A stretch of DNA of 64,000 bases from Streptomyces ipomoeae 91-03 (GTDB lineage: Bacteria > Actinomycetota > Actinomycetes > Streptomycetales > Streptomycetaceae), in the NCBI RefSeq assembly GCF_000317595.1, contig NZ_AEJC01000490.1:1-64000 (forward strand), written 5' to 3'. Within the stretch, counting starts at the first letter, position 1; every line of letters starts with the position of its first letter. The notes under the pieces are model-generated. The model made no database searches and was not told the origin of the DNA. It saw nothing but the letters and a program-made list of their open reading frames with translations. Both the position numbers and the translations under genes were made by a program. This document shows, piece by piece, positions 39,772 to 48,724 of this stretch.

Positions 39772-39808
39772 CCGTGGTGTGCGTTCCGGGGCGGAGCGCA
39801 CACCACGG
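39772..39808 (+). terminator. Hairpin terminator of glpQ
   Basis: CCGTGGTGTGCG and CGCACACCACGG form a perfect 12-bp stem with a 13-base loop. It ends 3 bases before the ogt promoter element. Confidence 0.85.
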
Positions 39809-39811
39809 GCG

Positions 39812-39834
39812 TTGTCAGTGACAGGCCGTACGGT
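39812..39834 (+). promoter_or_regulatory. RecA-NDp/PafBC-type damage promoter of ogt
   Basis: TTGTCAGTG, 8 bases, TACGGT, exact to consensus and almost identical to the uvrB element. The -10 box ends 6 bases before the ATG at 39841. Confidence 0.88.
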
Positions 39835-39840
39835 GGTCGC

Positions 39841-40392
39841 ATGAACAGCCATGGGAACGAGCAGCAGGTCGTGTGGGCCGTCGTCGGCACCGACATCGGT
39901 CCACTGCTGCTGGCCGCCACGGACGACGGCCTGGTGAACGTCGTGTTCCACGCCACGGACGAGGTGCGCGACAAGGCGCTGGACCGGCTCGCGTCCCGCC
40001 TGGGCACCGTGCCCGTCGAGGCCCCCGACGCCCCCGCCCTGGCCGAGGCCATACGTCAGTTCGAGGCGTACTTCGCCGGTGAGCGGCATGACTTCGACCT
40101 GCCGCTGGACTGGTCGCTGATCACCGGGTTCAACCGCCAGGTACTGCGCGAGCTGGCGTCCGGTGTGTCGTACGGCTCGGTCGTGGGCTACGGGGACCTG
40201 GCCCGGCGGGTGGGGCAGCCGGGCGCGGCCCAGGCGGTCGGCATCGCGATGGGGTCGAATCCGCTGCCGGTGGTCGTGCCGTGCCATCGGGTCGTCGAGA
40301 GCGACGGCGGCATCGGGGGCTTCGGTGGCGGCTTGGAGACCAAGCGGAAGCTGCTGGCACTGGAAGGAGTGCTTCCGGAGCCGTTGTTCTGA
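39841..40392 (+). CDS. ogt: Methylated-DNA--protein-cysteine methyltransferase
   Basis: This suicide repair protein moves methyl groups from O6-methylguanine or O4-methylthymine to its own cysteine. The acceptor Cys148 lies in VVPCHRVV, and the Asn-hinge, RPGAAQAVGIAMGSNP-like segment and Tyr/Arg DNA-binding helix (YGDLARRVG) are present. At 183 residues it is a normal Ogt without the Ada regulatory domain. No ribosome binding site is visible, consistent with a leaderless transcript from the damage promoter just upstream. Confidence 0.96.
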   Translation: MNSHGNEQQVVWAVVGTDIGPLLLAATDDGLVNVVFHATDEVRDKALDRLASRLGTVPVEAPDAPALAEAIRQFEAYFAGERHDFDLPLDWSLITGFNRQVLRELASGVSYGSVVGYGDLARRVGQPGAAQAVGIAMGSNPLPVVVPCHRVVESDGGIGGFGGGLETKRKLLALEGVLPEPLF

Positions 40393-40424
40393 GACATCTG
40401 TAGGCGATCTGTGCGGTGAGGCAC

Positions 40425-40443
40425 TGGGACGGTCACCGTCCCA
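40425..40443. terminator. Hairpin between convergent ogt and VOC genes
   Basis: TGGGACGG and CCGTCCCA form a perfect 8-bp stem around a 3-base loop, 33 bp after the ogt stop. Confidence 0.75.
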
Positions 40444-40565
40444 CCATGTGGTCGCCCAGCGGCCGAAACGACACCGGAAGGGTGGCCGAAAGCCGCTGAC
40501 GGGAGCGGCTTCCGCCGTGGGCACAGCCGCTGGTGAAGGCCTCTCACCGAGCATGGATCGCCGCG

Positions 40566-40994
40566 CTACTCGTAGTGCCGCGCCTCGAACACGTTGCCGT
40601 CCGGATCCTTGAAGTAGAAGCTGCGCCGGGCCATTCCGCGGGCACCGAAGGAGTCGTACGAGAAGTCCGAGACGGGGACCGCCCGTTCCTCCAGACGGGC
40701 CCTCAGTTCGTCGAAGGCGTCGGTGGGCAGGGCGATGCAGACGTGGTTGACCGGATGGCCCGCGCTGTCGGCGGCGCCGGGCACCATCTTCATGCGCTCG
40801 GCCATGGTGAGCGGCATGAGGTCGAGGATGGTCTCGTCGTTGAGGCGTACGGAGGGGAAGGGCACCTGTCCTGCGGCGTATTCGGTGATCCTCACGGGTT
40901 CCAGGCCGACGGCCTTCTCATAGAAGTCGGCCGCGGCGACCGGCTCCCGCACCCAGAGGACGACGTGGTCGAGACGTGCCGTGTTGTCCGTCAT
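40566..40994 (-). CDS. VOC/glyoxalase-family protein
   Basis: A 142-residue single-domain protein of the vicinal-oxygen-chelate superfamily. It shows the paired beta-alpha-beta-beta-beta modules: LDHVVLWVREPVAAADFYEKAVGL at the start, and VNHVCIALP then FYFKDPDGNVFEARHYE at the end. His and Glu metal-ligand positions look intact. Family members are lyases, dioxygenases or antibiotic-binding proteins, so the reaction is not assigned. The ATG at 40994 is divergent from psuG with a 97-bp gap. Confidence 0.85.
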   Translation of the reverse strand: MTDNTARLDHVVLWVREPVAAADFYEKAVGLEPVRITEYAAGQVPFPSVRLNDETILDLMPLTMAERMKMVPGAADSAGHPVNHVCIALPTDAFDELRARLEERAVPVSDFSYDSFGARGMARRSFYFKDPDGNVFEARHYE

Positions 40995-41091
40995 GCACCC
41001 AGGCTGGTGTCCGGAACCACAGCTCGCAAGGGTTTGGCCGGGCGCGCCGTCCGCCAGAGATGAGGAAGAACGACAGACAGGAGGCAAGCGC

Positions 41092-41997
41092 GTGCTGGTG
41101 GTGTCGGAAGAGGTGCGGGAAGCGGTTGACGCGCGTCGACCCGTGGTGGCGCTGGAGTCCACGATCATCGCGCACGGGCTGCCCCGCCCGCGCAATCTGC
41201 AGGTGGCGCTGGAGCTGGAGGGCGTCGTACGGCAGGAGGGTGCCGTGCCGGCGACGATCGCCGTGCTCGACGGGCGGCCTCACATCGGCCTCGACAAGGA
41301 GCAACTGGAGCGGGTCGCGAACGAGGACGGCATCCGCAAGCTCGGCCACCGGGATCTGCCGCTCGCGGTGGCCTCGGGAGTGAGCGGCGCGACCACCGTG
41401 TCGGCGACCGCCCTGCTGGCATCCCTGGCAGGCGTACGGGTGTTCGCGACGGGCGGGCTCGGCGGCGTGCACCGGGAGTGGACGGTGACCCAGGACGAGT
41501 CCGCCGACCTGGGGCTGCTGGCGCGCGCCCGGATCACGGTGGTGTGCGCGGGCGTGAAGTCGATCCTGGATGTTCCGGCGACGCTGCAGCGCCTGGAGAC
41601 ACTGGGTGTCGCCGTCGCCGGGTACGACACGGAGCGCTTCCCCGGCTTCTATCTCTCCGACTCGGGCTACCCCGTGGAGTGGACGCTCCGGTCGCCGGGC
41701 GAGGTCGCGGAGGTCATGCGCGCCCAGGACGCGCTCGGTGGCCCGGAGTCGGCGCTGATCGTCGCCAACCCGGTGCCCGAGGACGAGCAGCTCGATCCCG
41801 AGCTCCACGCGCGCGTGCTCGCCGAGGCACTGCAGGCGTGCGAGGCGGAGGGGGTGACGGGCCAGGCGGTCACCCCGTTCCTGCTGAGCTATCTGGTACG
41901 GCACACCGACGGCGCCTCCCTGCGCGCCAACCTGGCGGCGGTGCGGGGCAACGTACGGCTCGCGTCCCGGATCGCGGCGGCCTGGGCCGGGGCGTGA
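41092..41997 (+). CDS. psuG: Pseudouridine-5'-phosphate glycosidase
   Basis: PsuG splits pseudouridine 5'-phosphate into uracil and ribose-5-phosphate, clearing the C-nucleoside released by RNA turnover. The 301-residue length is typical. Signatures include VVALESTIIAHGLPRPRN, GVSGATTVSAT, VFATGGLGGVHR and the Lys/Asp active-site regions; FLLSYL is near the end. GTG at 41092 has AGGAGG 9 bases upstream. One base separates its stop from the start of the PfkB-family kinase gene that follows. Confidence 0.95.
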   Translation: MLVVSEEVREAVDARRPVVALESTIIAHGLPRPRNLQVALELEGVVRQEGAVPATIAVLDGRPHIGLDKEQLERVANEDGIRKLGHRDLPLAVASGVSGATTVSATALLASLAGVRVFATGGLGGVHREWTVTQDESADLGLLARARITVVCAGVKSILDVPATLQRLETLGVAVAGYDTERFPGFYLSDSGYPVEWTLRSPGEVAEVMRAQDALGGPESALIVANPVPEDEQLDPELHARVLAEALQACEAEGVTGQAVTPFLLSYLVRHTDGASLRANLAAVRGNVRLASRIAAAWAGA

Positions 41998-41998
41998 G

Positions 41999-43021
41999 GT
42001 GACGCGGCGGGGCGTGAGCGGGGCCGACGGTGGTGCGCGTGGGCCCGGCGGTGAGGCGAGCGGGGCTGACGCGGCATCGGGCGGTGCCGGTGGTCCCAAG
42101 ACCGGGGCCGGCGCCGAGGTGGGTGGAGCTCTGCTTGTCGTGGGTGATGTCGTCACGGATGTCGTCGCCCGGCACCGGGGACCGCTCGCGTCCGGTACCG
42201 ACACGGCCGCCGCGATCCGGACGCTGCCGGGCGGGGCCGGTGCCAACGTGGCGTGTTGGGCGGCTCATTGGGGCTGCGCGGACGTGCGGCTGCTCGGGCG
42301 GGTGGGCGTGGACGCGGTCGCGTGGCACGAGCGGGAGCTGCGGGCTTCCGGGGTACGGCCCCACCTGGTCGTCGATCCGGAGGCGGCGACGGGGACGGTG
42401 ATCTGTCTGGTGGACACGGACGACGCGGCCGAGCGCACGTTCCTCACGGACAGCGGTGCCTCGCTGCGGCTGGACCCGGACGACTGGTCGTCGTCCCTGC
42501 TCGACGGGGTCGCACGGCTGCATCTGTCGGGCTATCTGTTCTTCTCCGAGCCGAGCCGGGCGTTGGTCGCGATGGTTTTGGAGTCGGCACGCGCGCGTGG
42601 GGTGCCGGTGAGCGTGGATCCGGCGTCGGCGGGGTTCCTGAGGGAGCTGGGCGTGGACCGTTTCCTCGAACTCGCCGAAGGGGTCGATGTGTTGCTGCCG
42701 AGCCGGGACGAGGCGTGTCTGCTGACCGGGCTGCCGGACCCGGCCGACGCCGCGGCCAGGCTGAGCCGCCTTGTTCCGCTGGTCGTGGTCAAGCAGGGGG
42801 CTGACGGTGCCCTGGTCGCCCGCGGTGGCAGTGTGGGCTCCCGGGTTCCGGCGGCGCCCGCCGCGGCCCACGACACCACCGGCGCGGGCGACGCCTTCAC
42901 CGGGGCGTTCCTGGCCGCCCTGCTCACCGGCGCGACGGCCGAGGACGCGGCGGTCGAGGGGTGCAGGGCGGGGGCGCTGGCGGTGGAGAAGGTGGGCGGG
43001 AGACCGCCGACAAAGGACTGA
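41999..43021 (+). CDS. psuK: PfkB-family kinase, probable pseudouridine kinase
   Basis: A 340-residue PfkB-type kinase, likely making pseudouridine 5'-phosphate for the glycosidase encoded just upstream. The core starts at about residue 44 (LLVVGDVVTDVVARH) and has LPGGAGANVACWAAHWG and the signature DTTGAGDAFTGAF with catalytic Asp. The first 40 residues are Gly/Ala-rich and disordered. GTG at 41999 sits one base after the psuG stop, suggesting coupling; a later GTG near 42120 would remove the disordered part. The substrate is inferred from context. Confidence 0.87.
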   Translation: MTRRGVSGADGGARGPGGEASGADAASGGAGGPKTGAGAEVGGALLVVGDVVTDVVARHRGPLASGTDTAAAIRTLPGGAGANVACWAAHWGCADVRLLGRVGVDAVAWHERELRASGVRPHLVVDPEAATGTVICLVDTDDAAERTFLTDSGASLRLDPDDWSSSLLDGVARLHLSGYLFFSEPSRALVAMVLESARARGVPVSVDPASAGFLRELGVDRFLELAEGVDVLLPSRDEACLLTGLPDPADAAARLSRLVPLVVVKQGADGALVARGGSVGSRVPAAPAAAHDTTGAGDAFTGAFLAALLTGATAEDAAVEGCRAGALAVEKVGGRPPTKD

Positions 43022-43214
43022 CGCCTTGGGCCGGCCGGCCTCACGGGCCGACTCTGATCGATGAGCGACTGTGCGCAACCGCGCTGCGGCGGCCTGCCCC
43101 CCGGAGGCGGATCAGGCCGGTGGGCAGTGCGAGCCGGCGGGGCCCCGGAGCGTCGGCCGTGAAGGGGCGAAGGCGGCCTCGAAGCTCCACCGCCCCCATC
43201 CGCTATGTCTTCCG

Positions 43215-44012
43215 TCATGGCTTCCGCCCCCAAGCGGAGATCAGCGGGGCGGCGGCGATGTCCATCGTGCCGGCGGCCACGTTGGCCAGATGGCGGTCGA
43301 TCTCCGCGTCCGTGGCGAGGTTCGCCGTGACGAGGTCGGCGCGGAGCTGCTGGATCGTCGAGGTCTCCAGGGCGGCGCAGGCGGGTGCGGCGACGGGGAA
43401 GTAGGCGTCGGCCTGCACGCCGCGCAGGCCGGCCGCGCGAAGCAGACGCGGGAGCCTGCGGCCGTGCGCCGGGTCGACGCCGCGTGCGGAGAGCAGCGCA
43501 CGGGCGGCCTGGCGGAGCCGGTTGGCGAGTTGGTGCTCGGGGTCGGCTTCCTCCAGGCAGGCCAGGGGCTGGAGGGCGAGGTCGGCGTCCTCGACCAGGA
43601 GCCGCCCACCGGGACGCAGGGCCTTGATCATCGACAGTAGCGCCCGCTCGTGGTCCGGCGCGTGGACCAGGGCCAGCCGGGCGTGGACCAGGTCGAAGCC
43701 CTCCCCCGGCGGCTGGTCGACGCCCACGCGGTGGACGAGGACGCCGACCGGTGGGCGGACCACCGAGGGGACGGCCCAGGAGAGGTCGGTGCCGGTCGCG
43801 ATGACCTTGCCGGTCGGTCCGACCTTCTTGGCCAGCCAGGAGACGACGGAGGCGCCTCCCGCGCCGACCTCCCAGCAGCGCCAGCCGGACCCCAGACCGA
43901 AGCCCTCCATGTGCCGGAACGTCGTAGGGTCGAAGAGCGCGGCGAAGGCGTCGGAGTGCTGCCCCGTGTCGGCCTGCCGGTGGTCGAGGAGATACCCGTC
44001 GTTTCGCATCAT
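43215..44012 (-). CDS. Class I SAM-dependent methyltransferase
   Basis: A 265-residue methyltransferase with motif I CWEVGAGGASVVSWLA, the motif II/III region DLVHARLALVHAPDHERALL and post-motif RPGGRLLVEDADL. It resembles the small-molecule methyltransferases common in streptomycetes; the substrate is unknown. Two adjacent ATGs (44012, 44009) open it, with no strong ribosome binding site and an AT-rich TTAAATGGGAT stretch just upstream that may be a -10 box. It is divergent from corA and convergent with psuK. Confidence 0.88.
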   Translation of the reverse strand: MMRNDGYLLDHRQADTGQHSDAFAALFDPTTFRHMEGFGLGSGWRCWEVGAGGASVVSWLAKKVGPTGKVIATGTDLSWAVPSVVRPPVGVLVHRVGVDQPPGEGFDLVHARLALVHAPDHERALLSMIKALRPGGRLLVEDADLALQPLACLEEADPEHQLANRLRQAARALLSARGVDPAHGRRLPRLLRAAGLRGVQADAYFPVAAPACAALETSTIQQLRADLVTANLATDAEIDRHLANVAAGTMDIAAAPLISAWGRKP

Positions 44013-44217
44013 GACGCGATCATCCCATTTAACCGACTTGCCGCTTGTGGCGACGCTCCCGCAGTCCACCAGGTCCGCTCCGGCGGCGGCTGGAAGCTCC
44101 GGAAGGGAAGCGGATGGTTCCGTTCCCACAGCCTTACCCGCCACTCGTTCAGTCCTGGCAAACTGGCGCGACAAGGCACGGAATGCGGTGCGAGGAGATC
44201 CACGCAAGGAGATCCAG

Positions 44218-45345
44218 ATGTCCATGGCAGGGAATCTGCGGAAGGTCACCGGCCTCGACAAGGTCGGCAGCCTCCGCAAGGTGGCACGGCTGGCACGGCG
44301 TCGCGCCCGCGTCGACCTCAGCCATCCGGCCCGCTCCCCGCTGGGCACCTCGGTGGTGAACTGCGTGACGTATCAGAAGGGCGTCCGCTTCCCCGGGGGG
44401 CGCGATGTCATCGAGGCGGTCAGGCAGGTCCGCGGGACCGACCACGGCTTCGTCTGGCTCGGGCTCCACGAGCCGACGGAGCGGGAGTTCGCCGGTATCG
44501 CCGAACTCTTCGATCTGCACCCGCTGGCGGTCGAGGACGCGGTCGAAGCCCATCAGCGCCCGAAGCTGGAGCGGTACGGCGACACACTGTTCGCGGTGTT
44601 CAAGACGGTCTGCTACGTCGAGCACGCGGAGCTGACCGCGACCAGCGAGGTGGTGAACACCGGCGAGATCATGGTCTTCGTCGGCTCCGACTTCGTGATC
44701 ACGGTCCGCCACGGACGGCACGGTTCGCTCGGCCCGCTGCGTGAGGAGCTGGAGGCGAACCCGGAGCAGCTCGCCAAGGGCCCGGCCGCGGTGCTGCACG
44801 CGATCGCCGACCATGTGGTGGACGACTATCTGTCGGTCACGGACTCGGTGCAGGCGGACATCGACCAAGTGGAGACGGATGTGTTCGCCTCGAACGGCGC
44901 GCGCGTCGACCCGGGGCGCATCTACCAGCTCAAGCGTGAACTGCTCGAACTGAAGCGGGCGGTGGCCCCGCTCGCCCGCCCGCTCCTGGAGCTGACCTCA
45001 CGGCCTATCCGGGTGATCGATCCCGAGATACAGGCCTACTTCCGGGACGTCTCCGACCATCTGATGCGGGCCACCGAGCAGATAGCCGCGTTCGACGAAC
45101 TGCTGAACTCGATCCTGCAGGCGCATCTCGCACAGGTCAGCGTCGCCCAGAACGAGGACATGCGGAGGATCACGGCGTGGGCGGCGCTCATCGCCGTGCC
45201 GACCATGGTGTGCGGGGTCTATGGCATGAACTTCGAGCACATGCCCGAGCTGCACTGGAAGTTCGGCTACCCCCTGGTCCTGGGAGTCATAGCCATCGCC
45301 TGCGTCACCCTCTACCGGGGCTTCAAGCGCAACGGCTGGCTGTGA
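44218..45345 (+). CDS. corA: CorA-type magnesium/cobalt channel
   Basis: A 375-residue CorA-family pentameric channel for Mg2+ and similar divalent ions. The large cytoplasmic N-terminal domain is followed by two C-terminal helices, and the selectivity motif GMN (336-338) sits in YGMNFEHMPEL. The first 30 residues are basic. ATG at 44218 follows AGGAG 7 bases on; the next in-frame ATG is 6 bases later. No structured leader was apparent. It is convergent with the CBS-domain gene, 34 bp away. Confidence 0.95.
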   Translation: MSMAGNLRKVTGLDKVGSLRKVARLARRRARVDLSHPARSPLGTSVVNCVTYQKGVRFPGGRDVIEAVRQVRGTDHGFVWLGLHEPTEREFAGIAELFDLHPLAVEDAVEAHQRPKLERYGDTLFAVFKTVCYVEHAELTATSEVVNTGEIMVFVGSDFVITVRHGRHGSLGPLREELEANPEQLAKGPAAVLHAIADHVVDDYLSVTDSVQADIDQVETDVFASNGARVDPGRIYQLKRELLELKRAVAPLARPLLELTSRPIRVIDPEIQAYFRDVSDHLMRATEQIAAFDELLNSILQAHLAQVSVAQNEDMRRITAWAALIAVPTMVCGVYGMNFEHMPELHWKFGYPLVLGVIAIACVTLYRGFKRNGWL

Positions 45346-45379
45346 CCCCCGGGCCGGCGGAAGCGGAGGTACGACCGGG

Positions 45380-45808
45380 TCAGTGCGTCGCGCTCTTCGC
45401 GTAGACGCTCTCGGCCCAGTCGGCGATCTGGTCCTCCGGCAGATTACGGGCCAGGTCGGCCTCGCTGATCATGCCGACGAGACGCTTGTTCTCGATGACC
45501 GGAAGCCGGCGGATCTGGTGCCCCTTCATCTCCTGGAGCACCTCGCTGATGTCGGCGTTCGCGTCGATCCAGCGCGGCGTGCCCTTGGCCAGGTCGCCCG
45601 CCGTGACCTTGGACGGGTCGTGCCCCATGGCGACACAGCCGACGACGATGTCGCGGTCGGTGAGGATGCCGCAGAGCCTTTCGTTCTCGTCGCTGATGGG
45701 GAGCGCTCCGACGTTCAGTTGGCGCATCAGCTGGGCGGCCCGGTCCAGAGTCTCGTGGGCGGGGATCCACTGGGCGCCGCGGTGCATGATGTCTCCGGCA
45801 GTGGTCAT
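45380..45808 (-). CDS. CBS-domain pair protein
   Basis: A 142-residue protein consisting of two CBS domains (a Bateman module), which bind adenosyl nucleotides. Repeats read AAQLMRQLNVGALPISDENERLCGILTDRDIV in the first half and EVLQEMKGHQIRRLPVIENKRLVGMISEADLA in the second (segments each longer than quoted motifs normally are; key residues Gly-Ile-Leu-Thr-Asp-Arg-Asp and Gly-Met-Ile-Ser). No effector domain is attached. GGGAGG precedes the ATG at 45808. A stress or hypoxia-linked role is known for similar proteins in actinomycetes. Confidence 0.9.
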   Translation of the reverse strand: MTTAGDIMHRGAQWIPAHETLDRAAQLMRQLNVGALPISDENERLCGILTDRDIVVGCVAMGHDPSKVTAGDLAKGTPRWIDANADISEVLQEMKGHQIRRLPVIENKRLVGMISEADLARNLPEDQIADWAESVYAKSATH

Positions 45809-45969
45809 GTGGTACCTCCCGGTGCCGGACGGCCGGCGCGGCGCAGGACGCACCGCTAGTCCCGGCACCCTTCATTCTTGCCTCGCCGAGAGGGAAGCGC
45901 ACCCGGAGGAACAGGGCCGTTTCAAGGTGCCGCGGCACAAGGGGACATGGCGGGGAGTCAGCATCCCCG

Positions 45970-46611
45970 TCAGCCGCGCCATGCCGGATGGCGTGGGTCG
46001 TCGGCGCGTATCAGGACGTCGGCGGTGGCGGCCGGGTCGGTCTCGGCGGCGTAGCGCTCGAAGACGGGAAGGGTCCAGTGCTCACTCTCCGGGGTGCGGC
46101 GGCGCAGGGCGCCCGGGGAGAGAAGGACGTGGACGGTCAGATCGAAAGGGAACCAGTTCTTCAGGAGGAGGGGGCCGTGCATCAACAGGAGTGCACCGGG
46201 CTGGAGCTGAACGTAGGGGCTGCGGGTCGCGCGGTCGGTGGCGGGGTCCCAGAGGTCGGGGAGGACTCGGCCGGTGCCGTCGGGTTCGAGCGGGCCGAAG
46301 ACCTCGCGCCAGAGGGCGGCGGTGTCGAACCAGCCGTTGTAGTACGCCTCCACGTCCTCGTGGCCGTACTCGAACCGGAGCGACGCCGGTCGGAGGAAGC
46401 CCTCGGTGCCCACGACGAGGGAGGACCGGCCGCGTATGCGCAGCGCCTCGGACACCCGCGCGGCGAGGTCCCCGGGGCGTGCGGCCGGGGCGCCGTCGAA
46501 GGCGATGCGCGGCCAGGGGCCGCCGTCGGCCGGCTTCAGGTCGAGGAGGCGGTCGGCGAGGAGGTCGCCGAGCCGTTCCCAGGTGATCGCTTCGAATCGC
46601 ACACGGTCCAT
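45970..46611 (-). CDS. Uridine-kinase-like protein with degenerate P-loop
   Basis: A 213-residue protein resembling the P-loop nucleoside kinase family. The place of the Walker A loop (residues 34-45) reads IAFDGAPAARPGDLA, lacking the usual Gly-Lys-Ser/Thr. The later parts, such as FEYGHEDVEAYYNGWFD and GALLLMHGPLLLKNWF, fit the family fold. It is either a non-catalytic homologue or has an unusual phosphate site. ATG at 46611 is chosen; it is divergent from a DUF2293 gene. Confidence 0.75.
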   Translation of the reverse strand: MDRVRFEAITWERLGDLLADRLLDLKPADGGPWPRIAFDGAPAARPGDLAARVSEALRIRGRSSLVVGTEGFLRPASLRFEYGHEDVEAYYNGWFDTAALWREVFGPLEPDGTGRVLPDLWDPATDRATRSPYVQLQPGALLLMHGPLLLKNWFPFDLTVHVLLSPGALRRRTPESEHWTLPVFERYAAETDPAATADVLIRADDPRHPAWRG

Positions 46612-46703
46612 GATGCCGCGCGCGGCGCACCGTGCCCGAGCCACTCGGGAGACCGGCGCGACGGCCGCGTGACCCTGCGGCCACCAGGGGGAATGAACCG
46701 CGT

Positions 46704-47387
46704 ATGGCAGCGCTCGCTACTCCCCCGCCCCGCACCGGACTTGTCGTCGTGCAGGCCCGTAGGAAGAAGCACTGCGCCGAATGCCGGAGCGGGCCGGTGG
46801 CCCTGCTGGTGCTGGAGAAGGGCGCACCGCGCTGCCTCGACTGCGCGGACCTCGGGCATCTGGTGTTCCTGCCACGGGGCGACACCGCGCTCACCCGCCG
46901 GGCCAGGGAGGAGAGTTCGCTGTCGGCGGTGGTCGTGCGGTTCAACCGGCGCAAGAGCCGGTACGAGCGGCAGGGCGTCCTGGTCGAGGAGGCGGCCCTC
47001 GCCCGGGCCGAGGAGCGGTGCCTGGCGGACGCGGAGGCGCGCCGACGCCGCCGGGCGCGGGACGCACGGCGGCGGGCCGCGGAGGACGTGCGCTTCACGA
47101 ACGCGTTCGCGGCGGAGATACGGCGGCTGTTCCCCGCGTGTCCCGCCGAGCGGGCCCACGACATCGCCGTGCACGCCTCGGTACGCGGCAGCGGCCGAGT
47201 CGGCCGGAGCGCGGCCGGACGCGCCCTCACGGAGGTGGCGGTGACCTCGGCGGTCATCGCGTCCATACGGCACCTGAACACGCCGTACGACCGGTTCCTC
47301 ATGAACGGCGTACCACGCCACGAGGCCCGGCGCCGGATCGCGGGGGTGGTGGAGGCGACGCTGCGGGAGTGGCGGGCGGCGGGGTGA
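46704..47387 (+). CDS. DUF2293 protein with zinc ribbon
   Basis: A 227-residue protein of unknown function. A four-cysteine ribbon (CAEC at about 24-27 and CLDC at about 44-47) is followed by a very Arg-rich helical middle and a C-terminal DUF2293 domain (IRRLFPACPAERAHDIAVHA and TPYDRFLMNGVPRHEARRR). Nucleic-acid binding is likely from the charge and ribbon. ATG at 46704 with AGGGGGA 11 bases upstream is preferred. Confidence 0.8.
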   Translation: MAALATPPPRTGLVVVQARRKKHCAECRSGPVALLVLEKGAPRCLDCADLGHLVFLPRGDTALTRRAREESSLSAVVVRFNRRKSRYERQGVLVEEAALARAEERCLADAEARRRRRARDARRRAAEDVRFTNAFAAEIRRLFPACPAERAHDIAVHASVRGSGRVGRSAAGRALTEVAVTSAVIASIRHLNTPYDRFLMNGVPRHEARRRIAGVVEATLREWRAAG

Positions 47388-47451
47388 GCGGCGGCAGGCA
47401 GGGTCGGGAAAACCGGTTGGTGGGGGGTGGCGAGGCGGACAGGGTGGCGTC

Positions 47452-47940
47452 ATGGCCGATCTACTGTGGGATGACGTGAAGTGGTTCTTCGACCCGGTCG
47501 AGATGGGATCGCTGCCGGACGTGTTCGTCCCCGGCACCGCGGTGGAGGACTGGCAGGCGGTCCTTGACCTCATCGGGGAGCGGGGCTGGGCGTTCCGGTA
47601 TTCCGAAGGCGAGACCGTGTTGCCGCTTCCCCGGGCGGAGGTTGTGCTGTCCCGCCCGGCCGATGCCGAGCAGCCTCATCTGGAGGTCTGGCCGGCTCCC
47701 GATGTGTTGGCGATCTTCCGGTTCTATGCGGCGGAGGAGATCGACTTCGATGTTGATCTCCGGCAACTCCAGGGGCAGGAGCGGCTCGATGTGCTCTGCG
47801 GGTTTCTGGCGGCGATCGGGCGGCGTCTGGGGAAGCCGGTGCTGATGGACAGCGAGGGCGGAGGCGGCAGTCGTCCCGTGCTCGGGTTCGATGTCACGGC
47901 CGATCGGGTCGTGGCATTGGTGGAACCGCGGGTCACGTGA
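47452..47940 (+). CDS. Hypothetical protein
   Basis: A 162-residue soluble, acidic protein that I do not recognise. It begins MADLLWDDVKWFFDP, contains Trp-rich segments and a central VEVWPAPDVLAIFRF-like strand-helix pattern, and ends with a FDVTADRVVALVEPR strand. It has no signal peptide or membrane segment. AGGGTGG precedes the ATG. It resembles small immunity-type or contact-system-like proteins in size only; I assign no function. Confidence 0.7.
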   Translation: MADLLWDDVKWFFDPVEMGSLPDVFVPGTAVEDWQAVLDLIGERGWAFRYSEGETVLPLPRAEVVLSRPADAEQPHLEVWPAPDVLAIFRFYAAEEIDFDVDLRQLQGQERLDVLCGFLAAIGRRLGKPVLMDSEGGGGSRPVLGFDVTADRVVALVEPRVT

Positions 47941-48115
47941 CCGACGGGCCCCGCGCGGAGGCGGCGGACGGATGGGGCGGATCGTCCCTGGGCGCTCGCG
48001 TACGGGAGCGCGCCGCCTCGGCCATGGTGACTGTGGTCGTGGACATGTTCACTTTTGGTGATGGCAGGTGCTGGGCAGGGTCTTGGAAATCGGGGGATAT
48101 CAGGTGGGAGCGGAC

Positions 48116-48595
48116 ATGATCGACGGGCCGTACTTCGTACTGACGGTACTGGGGTTGCTCGGGACCGGGATCGTGGCGGGAGTGTTCTGCGGGTTCTCGA
48201 CGTTCGTGATGAGGGCGCTCGCCTCGTTGCCGCCGGCGCAGGGGGTCGCCGCGATGCAGGCGATCAATGTGAGTGCCCTGACTCCGGCGTTCATGCTGGT
48301 GTTCGTCGGTACGGCGGTGCTGTGCGCCGTGCTCGCCGTCGTCACGTTCGTGCTGTGGCCGGACGAGGGCACGGTGGAGTTGCTGCTGGGCAGCGCGCTG
48401 TATCTGTTCGGCTGTTTCGGGGTCACAATGGTGGCGAACGTGCCGCGCAACGACGCGCTCGCCGAGCTGGACGCGGGCACCCCGGAGGCCGCGACGTACT
48501 GGCGGACCTATGTGAGCCAGTGGACGGCGTGGAACCACATACGGATGGTGGCCTCGGCCGCGGCGGCGCTGTCGTATCTGCTGGCGCTCGCCTGA
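48116..48595 (+). CDS. DUF1772/anthrone oxygenase-like membrane protein
   Basis: A 159-residue protein with four predicted helices (YFVLTVLGLLGTGIVAGVFCG, then FMLVFVGTAVLCAVLAVVTFV, LLLGSALYLFGCFGVTMVANV and AAAALSYLLAL). The NVPRN motif after helix 3 and WTAWNHIR before helix 4 are characteristic of DUF1772. Some relatives are anthrone oxygenases of aromatic polyketide pathways, but no polyketide genes are near. ATG at 48116 has GGTGGGAG upstream. Confidence 0.85.
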   Translation: MIDGPYFVLTVLGLLGTGIVAGVFCGFSTFVMRALASLPPAQGVAAMQAINVSALTPAFMLVFVGTAVLCAVLAVVTFVLWPDEGTVELLLGSALYLFGCFGVTMVANVPRNDALAELDAGTPEAATYWRTYVSQWTAWNHIRMVASAAAALSYLLALA

Positions 48596-48724
48596 GGCGG
48601 GCCCGGCGGGGGCGTCGTATCGTGGCGGGAAGAGAGCGCCGCCCGAAGGCGTCGGCATGGCGCAGATCCGAGTCCGCCGGTACGGCCGCGCCGTACCCGC
48701 ACGCGATACGTGAGGGAGACGGCC

